From Luethyella okanaganae (GTDB taxonomy: Bacteria > Actinomycetota > Actinomycetes > Actinomycetales > Microbacteriaceae), in NCBI RefSeq assembly GCF_042660285.1, contig NZ_JBHSTP010000001.1, forward strand, positions 868,001 to 932,000: a DNA stretch of 64,000 nucleotides, written 5' to 3'. This document shows, in pieces, positions 59,442 to 64,000 of the stretch (position 1 is its first letter; every line of letters starts with the position of its first letter). A model generated the notes under the pieces. It did not search any database. It saw only the letters and a list, made by a program, of their open reading frames with translations, and was not told the origin of the DNA. Both the position numbers and the translations under genes were made by a program.

Positions 59442-61112
59442 CTAGAGCGCGGACACCGCTCGCCCGGCTTGTCGACCGGAGAAGAGACATCCGCCCAGGA
59501 AGGTTCCCTCGAGCGATCGGTAGCCGTGCACGCCACCTCCCCCGAAGCCGCTGGCCTCACCGACCGCGTAGAGCCCCGGGATCGGCTCGCCATTCGCGTC
59601 GAGCGCCTGGCTGCCGAGGTTCGTCTCGACGCCGCCGAGGCTCTTGCGGGTGAGGATGTGCAGTTTCACCGCGATGAGCGGACCAGCCTTGGGATCGAGG
59701 ATCTTGTGCGGGCTCGCGACCCGGATCAGCTTGTCGCCGCGATAGTTGCGCGCGCCGCGTAACGCGGTGACCTGGAGGTCCTTCGCGAAGTCGTTGTCCA
59801 TCTCGCGGTCGCGGGCCACGATCTCCCGTTCGACGCGGGCCGTGTCGAGCTCGACTTCCGGGGCGAGGCGCTGCATGCCGATGAGCAACTCGGGCAGGGT
59901 CTCCGCCACGACAAAGTCGACGCCCTTCTGCATGAATGCCTCGACCGGCCCCGGCGCGCCCAGGACGACCCGTTTCGCGAGCAGCCCCAGGTCCTTCCCC
60001 ATGAGGTCGGGATTCTGCTCGCTGCCGGAGAGAGCGAACTCCTTCTCGATGATCTTCTGGGTCAGTACGAACCAGCTGTGGTCGTAGCCCGTCGCGACGA
60101 TGTGCTCGAGTGTTCCGAGGGTGTCGAATCCGGGGAAGAACGGTACCGGAAGGCGTTTGCCCGCCGCGTCGAACCAGAGCGACGACGGGCCGGGCAGGAT
60201 GCGGATGCCGTGTTTGTCCCACACGGGTGCCCAGTTCGTGATCCCCTCGGTGTAGTGCCACATTCGATCGCCGTTGATGAGGTGGGCCCCGGCCGTCTCG
60301 GCGACACCGAGCATAGCCCCGTCCACGTGGGCCGGAACACCGGACAGCATCGTCTTCGGAGGCGTTCCCAGGCGCTGGGGCCAGTGTTTGCGTACGAGGT
60401 CGTGGTTGCCGCCGATGCCGCCGCTCGCGACGACCACTGCGCCGGCACGGAACTCGAAGTCTCCGACGATCTCGCGACCGCTCGCCTCGCCTCGCCCGGC
60501 TCCGCTGCGTTCCAGTACCTGCCCCCGGACGCCGACGACCGCTCCGTCCTCGACGATAAGTTCGTCGACACGGTGACGGTGTCTCGCGATGATGAGGCCC
60601 CTCTGCACCCCCTCGCGCATGTGGGCTATGAAGGGGTCCAGGATGCCCGGCCCCGTTCCCCAGGCGATGTGGAAGCGCGGGACGGAATTGCCGTGCCCGC
60701 TTGCGGTGTAGCCGCCGCGTTCCGCCCAGCCGACGACAGGGAAGAAGCGCACGCCCTTCTCGTGCAGCCAAGCGCGCTTCTCGCCGGCCGCGAAGTCCAG
60801 GTACGCCTCGGCCCAGCGTCTGGGCCAGGCGTCCTCGTCGCGGTCGAAACCGGCCGAACCGAACCAATCCTGTGTCGCCAGCTCGAGCGAGTCCCTGATG
60901 CCCATACGTCGTTGCTCCGGCGAGTCGATGAGGAAGAGGCCGCCGAGGCTCCACCACGCCTGACCGCCGAGCGAGGCCTCCGGCTCCTGATCGACGATCA
61001 GCACGCGCTTGCCCGCGTCGACGAGCTCTGCGGCGGTGACGAGTCCAGAGAGGCCTGCCCCGACGACGATCGCGTCTGCTGCATCAGTTCCGAATGCCTT
61101 TACTGCCGTCAT
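59442..61112 (-). CDS. FAD-binding dehydrogenase (KstD-like)
   Basis: Encodes 556 residues. The FAD Rossmann motif IVVGAGLSGLVTAAELVDAGKRVLIVD (in part, about 15-40) begins the protein and GEASGFGGGGVHGYRSLEGTFLG (about 520-542) closes the flavin site. Similar to the fumarate reductase/3-ketosteroid-delta1-dehydrogenase superfamily, subgroup often called FAD-binding dehydrogenase. I start at ATG 61112 with AAGGAG 8 nt upstream; an open extension to 61352 is non-coding. Substrate unknown. Confidence 0.9.
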   Translation of the reverse strand: MTAVKAFGTDAADAIVVGAGLSGLVTAAELVDAGKRVLIVDQEPEASLGGQAWWSLGGLFLIDSPEQRRMGIRDSLELATQDWFGSAGFDRDEDAWPRRWAEAYLDFAAGEKRAWLHEKGVRFFPVVGWAERGGYTASGHGNSVPRFHIAWGTGPGILDPFIAHMREGVQRGLIIARHRHRVDELIVEDGAVVGVRGQVLERSGAGRGEASGREIVGDFEFRAGAVVVASGGIGGNHDLVRKHWPQRLGTPPKTMLSGVPAHVDGAMLGVAETAGAHLINGDRMWHYTEGITNWAPVWDKHGIRILPGPSSLWFDAAGKRLPVPFFPGFDTLGTLEHIVATGYDHSWFVLTQKIIEKEFALSGSEQNPDLMGKDLGLLAKRVVLGAPGPVEAFMQKGVDFVVAETLPELLIGMQRLAPEVELDTARVEREIVARDREMDNDFAKDLQVTALRGARNYRGDKLIRVASPHKILDPKAGPLIAVKLHILTRKSLGGVETNLGSQALDANGEPIPGLYAVGEASGFGGGGVHGYRSLEGTFLGGCLFSGRQAGRAVSAL

Positions 61113-61158
61113 GATGGCGACTCCTTCCTCGATCGTGCGGTGGGAGGCGGTCTTCCGC

Positions 61159-61614
61159 TTACTCGTCGAAGGTGTTGACCATGGCGTGGGCTGCGCGCTC
61201 GAGATAGTCCCACAGGGTGGCCTCGTGCAACGGCGACAGCTCGAGCGAGTCCACAGCGCTTCGCATATGCGCGAGCCAGCGGTCGCGGGCATTCGGGTTG
61301 ACCCGGAATGGCAGGTGCCGCATGCGCAGCCGCGGGTGGCCGCGCCGCTCACTGTACGTGCCGGGACCGCCCCAGTACTGCTCGAGAAAGAGGGCGAGCC
61401 GTTCGGCGGCCGGACCGAGATCCTCCTCCGGATACATCGGCCTCAGCACGGGATCGTCGGCGACGCCGCGGTAGAACTCGGCGACGAGTTTCTCGAAGGT
61501 CGCTCGCCCGCCGACCTGATCGTAGAACGTCGAGGTGGTGGTGGCAGCGGTCTCGCTCGTCAGGAGGCGTACCGGAATCGTCTGACCGGGGGGCGGCTCG
61601 GGCGCTGACGGCAT
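61159..61614 (-). CDS. glbO: Group II truncated haemoglobin (GlbO type)
   Basis: Encodes 151 residues. FYDQVGGRATFEKLVAEFYRG (in part, about 30-50) supplies the distal Tyr pair (B10, CD1 region). The proximal His is in RMRHLPF (about 97-103) and the group II Trp (G8) in ARDRWLAHM (about 109-117). Binds oxygen or NO with haem. A basic N-terminal extension of about 25 residues is unusual. The stop of the globin lies between the mscS and dehydrogenase genes on one strand; probably the same transcript as mscS. Confidence 0.92.
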   Translation of the reverse strand: MPSAPEPPPGQTIPVRLLTSETAATTTSTFYDQVGGRATFEKLVAEFYRGVADDPVLRPMYPEEDLGPAAERLALFLEQYWGGPGTYSERRGHPRLRMRHLPFRVNPNARDRWLAHMRSAVDSLELSPLHEATLWDYLERAAHAMVNTFDE

Positions 61615-62643
61615 CTAAGCCTCCGGATCCTTCTTGGTCGGCTTGCGCGGCGCGCGCGGAGCGGTGTTCTCCACCACGGAGACGGGTTTGGTTCGCGGGG
61701 GACGCGCACCCCTGATGCTCGAGGCGCCCTCGAAACCGCTCAGCACGATCGTGTTGAGCGAAGGGAGCTGGACGCCGAAGACATCGAGGGTCTTCTTGAG
61801 CCGGGTGCGCAGTTCCCTGGCGACGTCGTCCTTGGCGGAGGTGCGGGTCTTCACGACGATGCGAATGACGAGCGCCTCGGCCGAGATCGACTCGAGTCCC
61901 CAGATCTCGGGCTTCTCGAGGATGCGCGAACGCCACTTGCCCGTGCCTGCCATCTCCGTTGCGGTCGAGAGCATGAGCGCCTGGACCTCGTCGACATCGG
62001 TGTCGTAGGGCACCGCGAGGTCGATGATGACACGAGCCCACCCCTGGGACATGTTGCCGACGCGCAGGATCTCGCCATTGCGCACGAACCACAGCGTGCC
62101 GTTGACGTCGCGGATCTGCGTGATGCGGATGCCGACAGATTCGACGACTCCGGTTGCCGGGCCCAGGTCGACGACGTCACCGACGCCGAGCTGGTCCTCC
62201 ATGACCATGAACAGGCCGTTGAGCGCGTCTTTGACGATGTTCTGGGCGCCGAAACCGAGGCCGGCGCCGACGGCGGCTGTGAGCAGGGCGAAGGAGCCGA
62301 GAATGCCGGAGTCGATCGTATTGACGATCATGAGCACGACGACGATGAAGAGTGTGACGTTCACGATGTTGGTCAGCACGGAACCGAGGGTGCGTGTGCG
62401 CTGCACGACCCGCACCGCGGCCAACGGCGATGCCACGAGCGCCTGGGTGTCATCGACGTTCTGATTCTTCTTGACGCCGTTGACGATCTGGCGGACGATC
62501 CGCCGGATGACGAAGTGCAGGATCCACCGCACGAGGAACGCGAGGGCGACGATGATGACGATCGTGACGAGCACGCTTAACGGGGTCTTGTTGCCGTTGT
62601 CGAAGAAGGCGGCGACCCCGGCCCAGAATGCGTTCCAATCCAT
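61615..62643 (-). CDS. Small-conductance mechanosensitive channel (MscS family)
   Basis: Encodes 342 residues with an N-terminal set of membrane segments (about 15-40, 78-100, 105-125). The pore-lining TM3 and the loop AAVGAGLGFGAQNIVKDALNGLF (about 123-145) are diagnostic of MscS; the cytoplasmic beta and alpha/beta domain follows, with DVVDLGPATGVVESVGIRIT (about 156-175). Opens upon membrane tension to save the cell from hypo-osmotic shock. The C-terminal tail is basic. It ends one base before the globin start. Confidence 0.93.
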   Translation of the reverse strand: MDWNAFWAGVAAFFDNGNKTPLSVLVTIVIIVALAFLVRWILHFVIRRIVRQIVNGVKKNQNVDDTQALVASPLAAVRVVQRTRTLGSVLTNIVNVTLFIVVVLMIVNTIDSGILGSFALLTAAVGAGLGFGAQNIVKDALNGLFMVMEDQLGVGDVVDLGPATGVVESVGIRITQIRDVNGTLWFVRNGEILRVGNMSQGWARVIIDLAVPYDTDVDEVQALMLSTATEMAGTGKWRSRILEKPEIWGLESISAEALVIRIVVKTRTSAKDDVARELRTRLKKTLDVFGVQLPSLNTIVLSGFEGASSIRGARPPRTKPVSVVENTAPRAPRKPTKKDPEA

Positions 62644-62700
62644 ATCCTGGCCAGTCTAACGACGGTGCCTGTCCGTGCGCTGAAGGTGTCCCGTGCGTGA

Positions 62701-63384
62701 TCAGCTCGCGTTCAGCAGCCTGTTCTCGTAGGCGAAGATGACAGCCTGTACGCGGTCCCGGAGCCCGAGCTTCTGCAGCACGCGCCCGACGTGTGTCTTG
62801 ACCGTCGACTCGGAGAGGAAGAACTGTGCGGCGATCTCGGCATTGCTCAGCCCTTGCGCGATCGTTACGAGGATCTCGCGTTCGCGCGGGGTCAGTGCGG
62901 CCAGGCTCGCGTGAACCGTCGGCCGTGGGCTCGTCGTGGAGGGGAGTTCCGTCGCGAAGAGCTCGATCATGCGCCGCGTCACGCGGGGGGCCAGGGCCGC
63001 TTCGCCCGCGTGCACCGTGCGGATCGCGGCCATGAGCTCCTGCGGGCGCACATCCTTGAGCAGGAATCCGCTCGCACCGGAGCGCAGGGCCGCGAAGGCG
63101 TGCTCGTCGAGGTCGAATGTCGTGAGCACGATCACGTGCGGCGAACCGTCCACGGCGACGATCGCCTCGGTCGCCGCGATACCGTCGAGACCCGGCATGC
63201 GCACGTCCATGAGCACGACATCGACATCATGGTCGCGCACGAGCTCGATCGCGGCACGTCCGTCGGATGCCTCGCCGACGACGTCGAAGTCGGACTCGGC
63301 CTCCAGAACCATGCGGAAGCCGACGCGCACGAGAGCCTGATCATCGACGATGGCGACGCGGATGGGGCGAACTGGGGTTGTCAT
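62701..63384 (-). CDS. Response regulator, NarL/LuxR type
   Basis: Encodes 227 residues. Receiver domain about 8-125: acidic pocket VAIVDDQALVR, phospho-acceptor Asp in VVLMDVRMPGLDG (about 55-67), conserved Lys in GFLLKDVRPQEL (about 107). C-terminal LuxR HTH: LTPREREILVTIAQGLSNAEIAAQF (about 157-181) and SESTVKTHVGRVLQKL. Activated by the kinase encoded just upstream (overlap of 4 bp). Confidence 0.95.
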   Translation of the reverse strand: MTTPVRPIRVAIVDDQALVRVGFRMVLEAESDFDVVGEASDGRAAIELVRDHDVDVVLMDVRMPGLDGIAATEAIVAVDGSPHVIVLTTFDLDEHAFAALRSGASGFLLKDVRPQELMAAIRTVHAGEAALAPRVTRRMIELFATELPSTTSPRPTVHASLAALTPREREILVTIAQGLSNAEIAAQFFLSESTVKTHVGRVLQKLGLRDRVQAVIFAYENRLLNAS

Positions 63385-64000
63385 GTGGTCCCCTCCGTGC
63401 GTTCCTGGGCGTTGTCGTCGGTGTGCAAGACCGCACTGAGCCGCCAGCCGCGACCTTGTCGAGGCCCGACTTCCAGTGTTCCACGGTAGAGCGCGACGCG
63501 TTCCCGCATGCCGATGAGTCCGAATCCGCCGCCTTTCAGAGCCGGAGTCGTTGGCGACACCGCGTCGTCGACGACCTCTACCCGCACGCCGTCGCCATGG
63601 TGGTCGACGGAGACGTCGATCCGGTCGGCCGTCGCCGCATAGCGGAAGGCGTTCGTGAGCCCCTCTTGCACGATTCGGTAGATCGTGAGCTGGAGATTCG
63701 GATCGGAGACCGGCGCACCGGTGGTCGTCAGACGCACGGGCATCCCCGCCGCCTGAAAGCCTTCGACCAGCTCGGGGAGCGCGGCGGAGTCGGGTTGGGG
63801 CGACAGAGCTGGTAGGACGGACACCGGCTCAGCCAGCACGCCGAGCATTCGGCGCATATCGTCGAGGGCGCTGCGTCCGGTGTCCGCGACGTGCCGCATG
63901 GCGTCCGCCGCGCGCTCCGGGCTGCGCTCCACGGTCGCTGCCGAGCCCTCGGCGAGGGCGACCATCACGGTCAGGCTATGCGAGACGATGTCGTGCGTCT
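63381..64000 (-). CDS. Histidine kinase (HisKA_3 type), partial
   Basis: The 5' end lies beyond the right edge. The visible C-terminal part starts in the phospho-acceptor region THDIVSHSLTVMVALA (63998-63948), with the histidine in HDIVSHS, and continues into the HATPase: N box IVQEGLTNAFRYAATA (about 63680-63635) and G box GGGFGLIGMRERVALYRG. It pairs with the NarL-type regulator, the two coding frames overlapping. The input domain is not visible, so the stimulus is unknown. Confidence 0.93.
   Translation of the reverse strand, partial: THDIVSHSLTVMVALAEGSAATVERSPERAADAMRHVADTGRSALDDMRRMLGVLAEPVSVLPALSPQPDSAALPELVEGFQAAGMPVRLTTTGAPVSDPNLQLTIYRIVQEGLTNAFRYAATADRIDVSVDHHGDGVRVEVVDDAVSPTTPALKGGGFGLIGMRERVALYRGTLEVGPRQGRGWRLSAVLHTDDNAQERTEGTT

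Noticed and set aside
61113..61352. 80-residue N-terminal extension of the FAD-binding dehydrogenase
   Set aside because: It overlaps the globin gene and is a shadow frame. The flavin motif and a good ribosome-binding site favour ATG 61112.

Overview
The window is about 64 kb of GC-rich DNA from an actinobacterium, most likely a Microbacteriaceae-type organism. The evidence is the strong G/C preference at third codon positions, the GatCAB operon (indirect Gln-/Asn-tRNA charging), an NAD-dependent LigA with a large insertion, oligoribonuclease, a group II truncated haemoglobin, a YkoEDC thiamine ECF transporter, and many transcripts that look leaderless (TAnnnT box 6-7 nt before the start codon). 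Genus cannot be set from sequence alone.

Layout. 1-16.5 kb is housekeeping: partial glgX, a cysteine desulfurase divergent from it, mnmA-ligA, a DUF1023 hydrolase, a Tat-exported phosphoesterase behind a (GGCTGT)n tract that contains an assembly gap, gatCAB, an acyltransferase and dinB. 16.5-22.2 kb holds a TPP riboswitch and the ykoE-ykoD-ykoC thiamine transporter, a small kinase-like gene, a penicillin-binding-protein-like protein that lacks two of its three catalytic motifs, and a zincin. 22.4-31.8 kb is an accessory island ending at tRNA-His. It holds an XRE-cupin regulator leading an operon (B3/4-domain protein, trans-sulfuration-type PLP enzyme, DapA-like lyase), a two-subunit SMR exporter driven by a near-copy of the regulator's own promoter-operator, then a PucR regulator, a hydrolase, and broken relaxase and serine-recombinase genes. 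31.8-35.0 kb is a short core block (orn, SGNH hydrolase, LysE, thioredoxin-like) ending in tRNA-Arg. 35.1-47.7 kb is a second accessory region. It has a truncated DNA methyltransferase meeting a truncated, frameshifted sulfatase, a shortened nucleoside hydrolase, an intact carbohydrate locus (ROK regulator, two permeases, binding lipoprotein, GH36 galactosidase-like enzyme, Gfo/Idh oxidoreductase), and gene debris including an arabinofuranosidase-FUSC chimera. 47.7-64 kb returns to core functions (nadE, msrA, SSB-like, ettA, thioesterases, glbO, mscS and a two-component system that runs off the edge), interrupted by an arginase/Lrp islet.

How the genes work together. The desulfurase next to mnmA suggests sulfur supply for tRNA thiolation. 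YkoEDC imports thiamine or its precursor under TPP control, apparently by hiding the ykoE ribosome-binding site in a hairpin. The XRE-cupin regulator probably controls both its own operon and the SMR pair. The ROK locus imports and cleaves an oligosaccharide, probably an alpha-galactoside. The most original observations are the matched promoter-operators of the XRE regulon, two symmetric divergent promoters in which overlapping -10 boxes sit the same distance from two start codons, the hexanucleotide tract, and the PBP-like pseudoenzyme.
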